From assembly GCF_000745855.1 (NCBI RefSeq), contig NZ_JQKD01000004.1, positions 62,001 to 126,000 on the forward strand: 64,000 bases of DNA, read 5' to 3'. Shown in pieces: positions 26,230 to 33,689 of this stretch. This stretch comes from Xenophilus azovorans DSM 13620. Its GTDB lineage: Bacteria; Pseudomonadota; Gammaproteobacteria; Burkholderiales; Burkholderiaceae_C. A program made the position numbers and the translations under genes. The notes beneath the pieces were generated by a model that saw nothing but the letters and a program-made list of their open reading frames with translations, ran no database searches and was not told the DNA's origin. Position 1 is the stretch's first letter. Every line of letters begins with the position of its first letter.

Positions 26230-27402
26230 TCAGTGCGTCGAAAGAATGCAGGTGGCGCCGCTGGAGAGCGTGCCGCCGGTGCCGTGCACCAGCGCGGTGG
26301 CAGCGTCCTGCACCTGCCGCGGGCCGCACTCGCCGCGCAGTTGCCGAACGGCCTCGATCAGCAGGAAGATGCCGTACATGCCCGGGTGCGCATACGACAG
26401 TCCTCCGCCGTTGGTGTTCATCGGAAACGCGCCGCCCGGCGCCGTGCGCTGGTTGGCCACGAAGGCTCCGCCTTCGCCCCGCTTGCAGAAGCCTAGCGCC
26501 TCGAGCGTGAGCAGCACGGTGATGGTGAAGGAGTCGTAGACCTCGACCACGTCGATGCCGTCGGGCCGTACGCCAGCCATCGCGAAGGCCTCGCGGCCGG
26601 CGATCTCGGCGGCCGCCAGGCGCGCGAGGTCGGGCATCGCGGCAATCGTCCAGTGCGTGTGCGCCTCGCCATAGCCGCGCACGTGCACCGGCTTGCGGTG
26701 ACCGATGGCGCGCGCGTGCTCGGCGGTGGTCATCACGACGGCGCCGGCGCCGTCGGTGACCAGGCAGGCGTCGAGCAGGTGCAGCGGGTCCGAGATCATC
26801 GGACTGGCCAGCACGTCGTCGATCGACAGCGGCCCGCGCATCGTCGCCGCCGGGTTCAGCGCTGCCCACCTGCGTGTGGCGACGGCGATCTCGGCCAGTT
26901 GCTGGGACGTGGTGCCGTGCTCATGCATGTGCCGCATGGCCGCCAGTGCATAGCCACCCACCGGTGTGGGCATGCCCCAGGGCGTCTCGTACTGCATCGT
27001 CAGCACCGAGGGCCGCCCCGCGAGGTTGCGGCTGGCCTCGCTGCGCTGCAGGCTACCGTAGGTGATCAGCGCCACCTCGCAGCGCCCAGCCTCGAGGGCC
27101 GTGGCAGCGTGCGCCACATGCGCCTCGAAGGCCGAGCCGCCGATGTTGGTGCCATCGACGAAGCGCGGCGCGAGGCCGAGGTACTCCGACAGCGTCACCG
27201 TGGCCAGCTGGCCCGGGCCCGGCACGCCCCACATGCCGGCGGTGAGCAGACCGTCCACCTCGCGCATGGCGATGCCCGCGTCGGCCAGCGCGTCGCGTGC
27301 GCACAGCGCCTGCGCCTGCAGCACCGACATCGGCGCCATCACCTTGCCGTCCTTCAACGGCAGGTCGGCCACGCCGACGATCACCGCCTCACGTTTGCCC
27401 AT
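26230..27402 (-). CDS. SCP2/Ltp2-type thiolase-fold protein lacking the nucleophilic cysteine
   Basis: A 390-residue thiolase-superfamily protein of the lipid-transfer (SCP-x/Ltp) branch. The nucleophile position reads TNIGGSAF, with G88 where thiolases have Cys, and the second catalytic Cys motif is replaced by VHGTGG (H373). Tyrosines at 289 (VEVYDSFT) and 337 (LSYAHPG) lie where Ltp2 retro-aldolase uses tyrosines. So this is probably not a thiolase but an aldolase-like C-C lyase, or an inactive scaffold, working with the DUF35 protein encoded next. It is first in the minus operon to 23685 and lies under the operator at 27435. Annotation pipelines would likely call it acetyl-CoA acetyltransferase. 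Confidence 0.88.
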   Translation of the reverse strand: MGKREAVIVGVADLPLKDGKVMAPMSVLQAQALCARDALADAGIAMREVDGLLTAGMWGVPGPGQLATVTLSEYLGLAPRFVDGTNIGGSAFEAHVAHAATALEAGRCEVALITYGSLQRSEASRNLAGRPSVLTMQYETPWGMPTPVGGYALAAMRHMHEHGTTSQQLAEIAVATRRWAALNPAATMRGPLSIDDVLASPMISDPLHLLDACLVTDGAGAVVMTTAEHARAIGHRKPVHVRGYGEAHTHWTIAAMPDLARLAAAEIAGREAFAMAGVRPDGIDVVEVYDSFTITVLLTLEALGFCKRGEGGAFVANQRTAPGGAFPMNTNGGGLSYAHPGMYGIFLLIEAVRQLRGECGPRQVQDAATALVHGTGGTLSSGATCILSTH

Positions 27403-27434
27403 GACCGTGGCTCTCCTTCACAATGGCCGTCTGT

Positions 27435-27448
27435 CAAACAAATGTTAG
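27435..27448. promoter_or_regulatory. Operator-like palindrome CAAACAAATGTTAG
   Basis: Matches the window-wide pattern CNAAC-N4-GTTNG in the 56-base divergent region between the thiolase-like gene (minus) and the SDR gene (plus). It lies only 10 bases before the SDR ATG, so a bound repressor would cover that start. The arms match at four of five base pairs. Confidence 0.6.
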
Positions 27449-27458
27449 GTTGAAGTGT

Positions 27459-28280
27459 ATGACGTCCACACCGTCCCGGCAATCGCCCCGGCCATCGCCC
27501 CCGCTCTCCGCCGCCATCGCACTGGTCACCGGCGCCACCGCCTACATCGGCCGCGCCATCGCGCTCGAGCTGGCGCGGCGCGGCGCCCACGTGGTGGTCA
27601 GCGGGCGCAACGCTGCCGCCGGTCAGGCGGTGGCCAACGAGATCGCCGCCACCGGCGGGCGCGCCGAGTTCGCTGCTGCCGACCTGACCGATCGCGCCGC
27701 CGTGCAGGCGCTGGTCGGTGGCATCGTGCAGCGCCACGGCCGGCTGGACGTGCTGGCCGCCAGCGGCGCCGGCGCCAGCAGTGATTCGCTGGCCTTCAAG
27801 CTGTTCATGGACATGAGCGGCGAGGACTTCGACACCTACATCCGCTCGCACTGGCTGGCGCGCGCACACGTCATCCAGGCGGCCGCGGCGGCCATGCGCG
27901 CCAACCAGCACGGCAAGATCGTCGCCATCGGCACCGACGCCGGCCGCGTGGCCACGGTGGGCGAGTCGTTCATCGGTGGCGCCACCGGCGGCATGATGCA
28001 GATGTGCCGCGTGCTGGCGCGCGAACTTGGCCGCGACGGCATCCGCATCAACGCGGTGGCGATGAGCTACATCGCCGACGCCGAGCCGCGCTGGGGCGGC
28101 GCCTCGCCGGAGCTGGCGAGCCACGAGCGCGGCATGCTGCAGCAGTTGAAGAAGCGCATGCTGTTCCCGGTGCACTGCGCCGACATCGCGCAGGCGGCGG
28201 CCTTCTTTGCCGGGCCCGAGTCGGACGCGATCACCGGGCAGACGCTCAGCGTCAACGGCGGGCTGAGCACGCCGGGCTGA
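27459..28280 (+). CDS. Short-chain dehydrogenase/reductase-like protein without catalytic Tyr/Lys
   Basis: A 273-residue Rossmann protein of the SDR family. The cofactor loop is VTGATAYIGRAIA (23-35), and the C-terminal SDR ending ITGQTLSVNGGLS is intact. The active site is not: the YxxxK element reads F171-IGG-A175, and the upstream Ser is in the context AIGTDAG (Thr). A normal hydride-transfer role is therefore doubtful; it may be a binding or structural homologue, or an unusual reductase. The start is the ATG at 27459, since an upstream GTG would place the operator inside the gene. It is divergent from the thiolase-like operon and convergent with the ligase gene. Confidence 0.85.
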   Translation: MTSTPSRQSPRPSPPLSAAIALVTGATAYIGRAIALELARRGAHVVVSGRNAAAGQAVANEIAATGGRAEFAAADLTDRAAVQALVGGIVQRHGRLDVLAASGAGASSDSLAFKLFMDMSGEDFDTYIRSHWLARAHVIQAAAAAMRANQHGKIVAIGTDAGRVATVGESFIGGATGGMMQMCRVLARELGRDGIRINAVAMSYIADAEPRWGGASPELASHERGMLQQLKKRMLFPVHCADIAQAAAFFAGPESDAITGQTLSVNGGLSTPG

Positions 28281-28319
28281 GCGGGGCGGGTAGCCGAGCG
28301 CCGGCAGCGTCGCTCAGCC
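28275..28319. terminator. Inverted repeat spanning two convergent stop codons
   Basis: GGCTGAGCG (28275-28283) and CGCTCAGCC (28311-28319) are perfect 9-base complements separated by 27 GC-rich bases. Each arm contains the stop codon of one of the two convergent genes. It probably acts as a shared terminator-like hairpin, though no T-tract follows on either strand. Confidence 0.4.
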
Positions 28320-29819
28320 GCCGTGCGCGGCCTTCACGGCTGCCCGGTCGACCGCGCCGGCGGCGGTGCGCGGCAGCCGCTCGACGAAGACCACGTGCTT
28401 GGGCTTCTTGTAGCGCGCGATGCGCTGGCCGACGAACTCGATCAGCGCCTCGCTCGCGACGCTCGTGCCCGGCCTGGCCTCGCAGACGGCCTTCACCGCC
28501 TCGCCCCACTGCGCGTCGGGCACGCCGAACACCACCGCGGCGGCCACCGCCGGGTGCTCGGCGAGGGTGCGTTCCACTTCGGCCGGGTAGACGTTCTCGC
28601 CGCCCGGCTTGATCAGTTCCTTGGCCGGCGAGCGCCCCGTGTACCAGAGGTAGCCGTCGGCATCCAGGCGCCCCATGTCGCCGGTGTGGTGCCAGCCGTT
28701 GCGCAAGGTGAACGCGTTGTCTGGATCGCGCTGCCAGTAGCCCAGGAACACCATCGGGCCGCGCACGACGATCTCGCCGGTGGCGCCAGTGGGCAAGGAA
28801 TGGTCTTCGTCGTCGACGATGGCCACGACGTGGCCGTCCGCTGGAAGCCCGGCGCTGCCCGGGCGTTCGGACAGCCGCGCCGTGGAGATCGAGCCCGAGG
28901 TCTCGGTCTGCCCGTAGCCGACCCAGAACTCGGCGTGCGGGCAAGCGGCGGCAAATCGCGCCAGCGTCTCGGGCGACTCCAGTCCGCTGACCACGCGCAG
29001 CGCCTTCAGCGCCGACCCGGCCGCCGCCGCCGCGTCCAGCACGCCGGCCAGCATGGGCGGGAACGATCCCATCACGCTGCCGCCTTCGCGCTCGATCGCC
29101 TCCACCACCGCCGTCGGGTCGAAGCGCGGCAGCACGATCGTGGAGCCGCCGGCCGCCTGCAGTGCCATCCACATCGCGATCCCGGCGATGTGGAACAGCG
29201 GCAGCACGCCCACATGCACGTCCTGCGGCGTCAGCCCCCAGCCCTGCGCGGCGCGTGCCGCGCCCTCGAGCAGGCCGCGGTGCGACAGCAGGGCACCACG
29301 CGCCTTGCCGCCGACGGCTGCGGTGTGGACGATGAGCAGCCCGGCGGTGTCGTCGATGACGGCCGGCGGTGGCGCAGCGCCATCCCGGTACAGCGTGGCC
29401 GCTGCCGGCCAGCCGGCCGCGTCGACCCCGGCGGAAAACGTGCGCATGGCGGAGAGATCGGCGTTCGCCAACGACGCCAGGAGGTCGGGCGCCGCGATCA
29501 CCACCCGGGGCGCGGTGTCGGCCAGCACATGGGCCACCTCGTCGGCCGCCAGGCGCCAGTTCACCGGCACGACGATGGCGCCCAGGCGCGCAGCGGCGCC
29601 GAACAGGTCCAGGTAGAGCGCTCCGTTGTGGGCGACGATGGCGATGCGGTCGCCTGCGGACACCCCGGCGGCGGCCAAGCCGCAGGACAGCCGTTGCACA
29701 CGCTGGGCGTACTCGGCGTGCGTCACGCGGACACCGTCGGCGCTGTAGGCCGTGCGCCGCCCGTGCAGGCGGGCGTTGCGCTCGATCCGATCGAACAGGG
29801 TGAAGGAGCGAAGGCTCAC
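28314..29819 (-). CDS. AMP-dependent synthetase/ligase-like protein with degenerate catalytic motifs
   Basis: A 501-residue ANL-superfamily protein, similar in layout to medium-chain acyl-CoA ligases. The ATP loop, normally a T-S-G-T-T-G-x-P-K-G element, reads VHTAAVGGKARGALLSH (164-180). The A5 motif VGYGQTETSG and the A8 hinge WHHTGDMGRLDADGYLWYTGR are good. The A10 element reads LPRTAAGAVDR, with A489 in place of the adenylation lysine. It may have lost adenylation activity, or use an already adenylated or otherwise different substrate. Its ATG overlaps the stop of the hydrolase gene (ATGA); it is third in the operon from 31415. Confidence 0.87.
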   Translation of the reverse strand: MSLRSFTLFDRIERNARLHGRRTAYSADGVRVTHAEYAQRVQRLSCGLAAAGVSAGDRIAIVAHNGALYLDLFGAAARLGAIVVPVNWRLAADEVAHVLADTAPRVVIAAPDLLASLANADLSAMRTFSAGVDAAGWPAAATLYRDGAAPPPAVIDDTAGLLIVHTAAVGGKARGALLSHRGLLEGAARAAQGWGLTPQDVHVGVLPLFHIAGIAMWMALQAAGGSTIVLPRFDPTAVVEAIEREGGSVMGSFPPMLAGVLDAAAAAGSALKALRVVSGLESPETLARFAAACPHAEFWVGYGQTETSGSISTARLSERPGSAGLPADGHVVAIVDDEDHSLPTGATGEIVVRGPMVFLGYWQRDPDNAFTLRNGWHHTGDMGRLDADGYLWYTGRSPAKELIKPGGENVYPAEVERTLAEHPAVAAAVVFGVPDAQWGEAVKAVCEARPGTSVASEALIEFVGQRIARYKKPKHVVFVERLPRTAAGAVDRAAVKAAHGG

Positions 29820-30664
29820 GCGGTGCTCTCCTTGGGCGTTGCAGACGCTGCCGTAGCGCCCGCGCGGGCGGCGGGCATGGCGGTGTCGAGGAAGTCGATC
29901 AGGCTCGCCGTGAACACGTCGTTGGCGTCGCCGGCCACCATGTGGCCGGCCTGGGCCAGCTCATAGAAGCGCGCGCGCGGGAACTCGGCGCAAAAGCGCG
30001 CCGCCCCGGCGGCGCTGATGACGTCGCTGCGGCCGCCCCGCACCAGCGCCACCTGCCCGCGGTAGCGCGCGAGCGAGCGCGCGAGGTAGTCCGGGTCGTT
30101 GCGGTGGCTGTGGTTCTCGTCGTTCATGAGCCGCGGATCCCAATGCCACACCCAGCGCCCGGCGGCGTTGCGTCGCAGGTTCTTGCCCAGCCCGCGCGGA
30201 TGCGCCTGCACCGGCCGGCCTCGGTAGGCCGCGATGTGTTGCGCCGCCTCTTCGAGCGAGGCGAACCCGTCGGGGTGGGCGCGCATGAAGCCGACGATGC
30301 GATCGACCCCCGCCGATTCGAGCCAGGGGCCCACGTCCACCAGCGCCAGCGCGGCAACGGCCGGTGCATCGGCGCGGCCGACCAGCGCCATGCCGATCAT
30401 GCCGCCGAGCGACGCGCCGACGATGGCCAGCGGCGAACCGAGTTCACCGCACAGCCGCGCCACATCGGCCGCCAGCTTGTCGACGTGGTAGTCGCCCTGA
30501 GGCGACCACGCCGATTCGCCATGGCCCGGCAGGTCCAGCGCCACCGCGCGCCAGCCGGCCCGCGTCAGCGCCAGCGCCGTGCCCTGCCAGGCATGGCGGG
30601 TCTGGCCCCCGCCGTGCATCAGCAGCACGGTCGGCGCCTGCTGCGGCCCGGCGACATCGGCCAC
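29816..30664 (-). CDS. Alpha/beta hydrolase
   Basis: A 282-residue hydrolase. The oxyanion strand is LLMHGGGQTRHAW near residue 14, the nucleophile elbow GASLGGMIG near 84, a probable acid lies in RGGRSDV near 224, and the terminal His is in AGHMVAG near 251. Possible roles are lactone, ester or C-C hydrolysis. The annotated GTG start (30662-30664) probably trims the first strand: the frame stays open upstream, encoding QRVEFAGFDGGAW, which fits the fold. An AGGAGG site sits just before a CTG at 30737-30739. A start at that CTG, overlapping the upstream gene, is therefore plausible. Confidence 0.85.
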   Translation of the reverse strand: MADVAGPQQAPTVLLMHGGGQTRHAWQGTALALTRAGWRAVALDLPGHGESAWSPQGDYHVDKLAADVARLCGELGSPLAIVGASLGGMIGMALVGRADAPAVAALALVDVGPWLESAGVDRIVGFMRAHPDGFASLEEAAQHIAAYRGRPVQAHPRGLGKNLRRNAAGRWVWHWDPRLMNDENHSHRNDPDYLARSLARYRGQVALVRGGRSDVISAAGAARFCAEFPRARFYELAQAGHMVAGDANDVFTASLIDFLDTAMPAARAGATAASATPKESTA

Positions 30665-30722
30665 CCAGGCGCCGCCGTCGAAGCCCGCAAACTCGACGCG
30701 CTGCGCCCGCGCCGCAGGCCCT

Positions 30723-31415
30723 TCAGTTGGCGGCGCCAGGGCTCACCTCCTGCTCGAAGTCGCCGCCGCCGGCATTGCTCATCCAGCTTTCGAAGGCGGG
30801 GTAGGTCTGCGCGAAGACGGCGAGCATCTCGCGCCGGGGAATGTCGGCAAAACTGCCGCGCTCGCGGATGTATTCCATGTGGCGGCGACCCTGCGTGTCG
30901 AACTCGTGGAAGATCGAATCGGCCGTGCCGTCGAACTCCAGCGGCTTGACGCCGGCCTTCTCGCACAAGGCCAGATTGAAGGCCGGCGTCGCCTTGACCC
31001 ATTGGCCGTTGATCAGCAGTTCGGCGAAGCCGTGGAACGCGAAGACATCGGTCTTCATCATCGCCAGCAGCCGCGGGCTCGTCAGGTGGTTGCGCACGTC
31101 GGCGAAGCCCAGGCGCGCCGGAACGCCCATCGCACGCGCCGATGCCGCGAGCAGCGCCGCCTTCGGCACGCAGAAGCCGCGGCCGTTGGCGATGACGTGG
31201 CTGGCCTTGAGCCCCTGTTCCGACATGTCGAAGAAATACGGGTCGTAGCGAAAGCCGTCGCGCACCGCGTAGTACAGGCGCACGGCGATTTCGCGCGCGG
31301 GCATCGAGCTGCTCACGTGTTCGCGCGCGAAGGCCTGGACCGCGGGGTGATCGCTGTCGACGCAGCGCCCGGGCGCAAGGTAGAGGTCGGGGGAAGGGTT
31401 CGAAGCGCTGGACAT
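30723..31415 (-). CDS. Transglutaminase-like domain protein
   Basis: A 230-residue protein with a transglutaminase/cysteine-protease-like core. The probable nucleophile Cys is in NGRGFCVPKAALLAASAR (near residue 97), a conserved segment ARLGFADVRNH follows, and the His lies in FAFHGFAELLINGQWVKATP near 140. The third residue, usually Asp, reads Thr. No signal peptide is evident with the ATG at 31413-31415; a longer open frame upstream would cross the promoter. It leads the minus operon with a hydrolase and a ligase-like protein, under the operator at 31547. Its task in acid catabolism is unknown; amidase or acyl-transfer activity is possible. Confidence 0.82.
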   Translation of the reverse strand: MSSASNPSPDLYLAPGRCVDSDHPAVQAFAREHVSSSMPAREIAVRLYYAVRDGFRYDPYFFDMSEQGLKASHVIANGRGFCVPKAALLAASARAMGVPARLGFADVRNHLTSPRLLAMMKTDVFAFHGFAELLINGQWVKATPAFNLALCEKAGVKPLEFDGTADSIFHEFDTQGRRHMEYIRERGSFADIPRREMLAVFAQTYPAFESWMSNAGGGDFEQEVSPGAAN

Positions 31416-31546
31416 GCGGGTGGGCGGCAAGCGGTGGAGGGAGGCGGCGCAGCGCGGCTCGGCGCTGCCTGTTCGACGCTGCGGGCAAACCCGTAGCGCA
31501 TTGCAGCGACGATACCCGTCGCAAAGCGCTAGGATAGCATACCTAT

Positions 31547-31560
31547 CGAACATTCGTTAG
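31547..31560. promoter_or_regulatory. Operator-like palindrome CGAACATTCGTTAG
   Basis: Fits CNAAC-N4-GTTNG within the 171-base divergent region between the transglutaminase-like operon (minus) and fadH (plus), 26 bases before the fadH ATG. A possible -10 for the minus direction is TATGCT (complement of 31536-31541). The rest of the region (31416-31530) shows no other clear signal. Confidence 0.65.
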
Positions 31561-31586
31561 TTGCCTCACAGCTCAACTGGATTGCG

Positions 31587-33671
31587 ATGCGCCCGTCGAC
31601 ACCCGCGTTCCCCCATCTGCTCGCCCCTCTGCAGGCCGGGCGCCACACCCTGCGCAACCGCACGCTGATGGGCTCCATGCACACCGGCCTGGAGCACCTG
31701 GATGGCAGCACGGCGCGCCTGGCCGCCTTCTACGCCGAGCGCGCGCGCGGCGGTGCCGGCCTGATCGCCACCGGCGGCTACGCCATGAACTCCGAGGCCC
31801 GGCTGGATGAACACGGACCGATGCTGGCCACGCCCGAGCAGGCCGACGCCTTGCGCCCGATCCCCGACGCGGTGCATGCCGAGGGCGGCAAAATCGTGCT
31901 GCAGGTCCTGCATACCGGCCGCTACGGCAAGATCGGCAACCTTGTCGGCGCCTCGGGCATCCCCTCGCCCATCAACCGACGCGTGCCGCGCACGCTGGCC
32001 ACGGAGGAGGTCTGGCGCACCATCGATGACTACGTTCGCTGTGCCGAGTTGGCCGTGCACGCCGGCTTCGACGGCGTGGAGGTGATGGGCTCCGAGGGCT
32101 ACCTCATCAGCCAGTTCAGCACCACGCGCTGCAACGACCGCAGCGACGAGTTCGGCGGCAGCGTCGAGAACCGCCACCGCCTGCCGGTGGAGATCGTGCG
32201 GCGCACGCGCGAGCGCCTGGGGCCGCAGGCGCTGATCATGTACCGCCTGTCGGCGCTCGACCTGGTGGACGGCGGCGCGCCGGCCGACGAGGTGATCGCG
32301 CTCGCCCGCGCCATCGAAGCCGCCGGCGCCGACCTCATCAACACCGGCTTCGGCTGGCATGAAGCCAAGGTGCCGACCATCGCCTACCTCGTGCCCCGCG
32401 CGGCCTTCCGCACCGTCGGAGCGCGCATCAAGCGCGCGCTGAAGATTCCGCTGATCCTGTCCAACCGCATCAACACGCCGGAGGTGGCCGAGGACATCAT
32501 CGCGTCGGGCGACGCCGACATGGTGTCGATGGCGCGCCCCTTCCTCGCCGACGCCGATTTCGTGCGCAAGGCCGCGGCCGGCCGGCCGCAGGCCATCAAC
32601 ACCTGCATCGCCTGCAACCAGGCCTGCCTGGACTTCATCTTCACCGGCAAGCCCACGTCGTGCCTGGTGAACCCGCGCGCCGGGCGCGAGCTGGAGTTCG
32701 CCGCCATGCCCGCGCCGAAGGCGAAGCGCCGGGTGGCGGTGGTGGGCGCCGGCGCGGCCGGCCTGGCCTGCGCAGTCACGGCCGCCGAACGAGGCCACGC
32801 CGTCACCCTGTTCGAGGCCGGAGCGGCCATTGGCGGCCAGCTCAACCTGGCGCGCGCCGTTCTCGGCAAGGAAGAATTCCATGAGCTGCTGCGCTACTTC
32901 GACACGCGCGTGGCCGAGCAGGACGTGCAGCTGCGGCTGGGCGTGCGCCCGACCGCCGCCGAGATAGCCGCCGGCGGCTTCGACCGCGTTGTGGTCGCCA
33001 CTGGCGTGCGTGCGCGCTGGCCCGACATCGCCGGCATCGACCACCCCAAGGTCGTCGGCTACGCCGAGCTGCTGTCGGGGCGCCGCACTGCGGGCCGACG
33101 GGTGGCCGTCATCGGCGCAGGCGGCATCGGCTTCGACGTCGCCGAATACCTGCTGCACGCCGAGTGTGATCCCGCGGCCGATCCGCAGGACCCGGGGCAG
33201 GCCCCTGAGCAGCCGGGTGGCGACGGCGCTGCGAACCAGTTCTTCGCCGACTGGGGCGTCGACCTCGCCGAGCAGAACCCGGGCGGGTTGCGCGAGCCGC
33301 ATCGCCCCGCCCCCTGGCGCTCGGTGACGCTGCTGCAGCGCAAGCCCAACAAGCCCGGTGCCACGCTGGGCCTCACCACCGGCTGGGCGCTGCGCGCGCG
33401 CCTGGAGCAGCGCGGGCTGAAGGCGCTGAGCGGATGCACCTACGAGCGCATCGACGATGCCGGGCTGCACCTGCGCATCAACGGCGAGCCGCGGCTGCTG
33501 GAGGTTGACACGGTGGTCGTGTGCGCCGGCCAGGAGCCCGAGGCCGGATTGGCTGACGAGCTGCGCGAGCTCGGCGTCGAGCCGGCGGTGATCGGCGGCG
33601 CCGAGCTCGCGGCCGAACTCGACGCGCTGCGCGCCATCGACCAGGGCACGCGCCTGGCCATGACGTTTTGA
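31587..33671 (+). CDS. fadH: 2,4-dienoyl-CoA reductase (NADPH), FadH type
   Basis: Iron-sulfur flavoenzyme of 694 residues that reduces 2,4-dienoyl-CoA so that unsaturated chains can enter beta-oxidation. It has a TIM-barrel FMN domain (1-370), a 4Fe-4S cluster with C340, C343, C347 and C359 (CIACNQAC and SCLVNP), and a C-terminal FAD/NADPH domain with VVGAGAAGLACA near 385 and VIGAGGIGFDVAEYL near 505. Active-site Y172 (EGYLISQF) and H258 (GFGWHEAK) match Tyr166 and His252 of the E. coli enzyme. It is first in the plus operon to 41252. Confidence 0.95.
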   Translation: MRPSTPAFPHLLAPLQAGRHTLRNRTLMGSMHTGLEHLDGSTARLAAFYAERARGGAGLIATGGYAMNSEARLDEHGPMLATPEQADALRPIPDAVHAEGGKIVLQVLHTGRYGKIGNLVGASGIPSPINRRVPRTLATEEVWRTIDDYVRCAELAVHAGFDGVEVMGSEGYLISQFSTTRCNDRSDEFGGSVENRHRLPVEIVRRTRERLGPQALIMYRLSALDLVDGGAPADEVIALARAIEAAGADLINTGFGWHEAKVPTIAYLVPRAAFRTVGARIKRALKIPLILSNRINTPEVAEDIIASGDADMVSMARPFLADADFVRKAAAGRPQAINTCIACNQACLDFIFTGKPTSCLVNPRAGRELEFAAMPAPKAKRRVAVVGAGAAGLACAVTAAERGHAVTLFEAGAAIGGQLNLARAVLGKEEFHELLRYFDTRVAEQDVQLRLGVRPTAAEIAAGGFDRVVVATGVRARWPDIAGIDHPKVVGYAELLSGRRTAGRRVAVIGAGGIGFDVAEYLLHAECDPAADPQDPGQAPEQPGGDGAANQFFADWGVDLAEQNPGGLREPHRPAPWRSVTLLQRKPNKPGATLGLTTGWALRARLEQRGLKALSGCTYERIDDAGLHLRINGEPRLLEVDTVVVCAGQEPEAGLADELRELGVEPAVIGGAELAAELDALRAIDQGTRLAMTF

Positions 33672-33689
33672 GTTTGGAGCGCCCCGACG

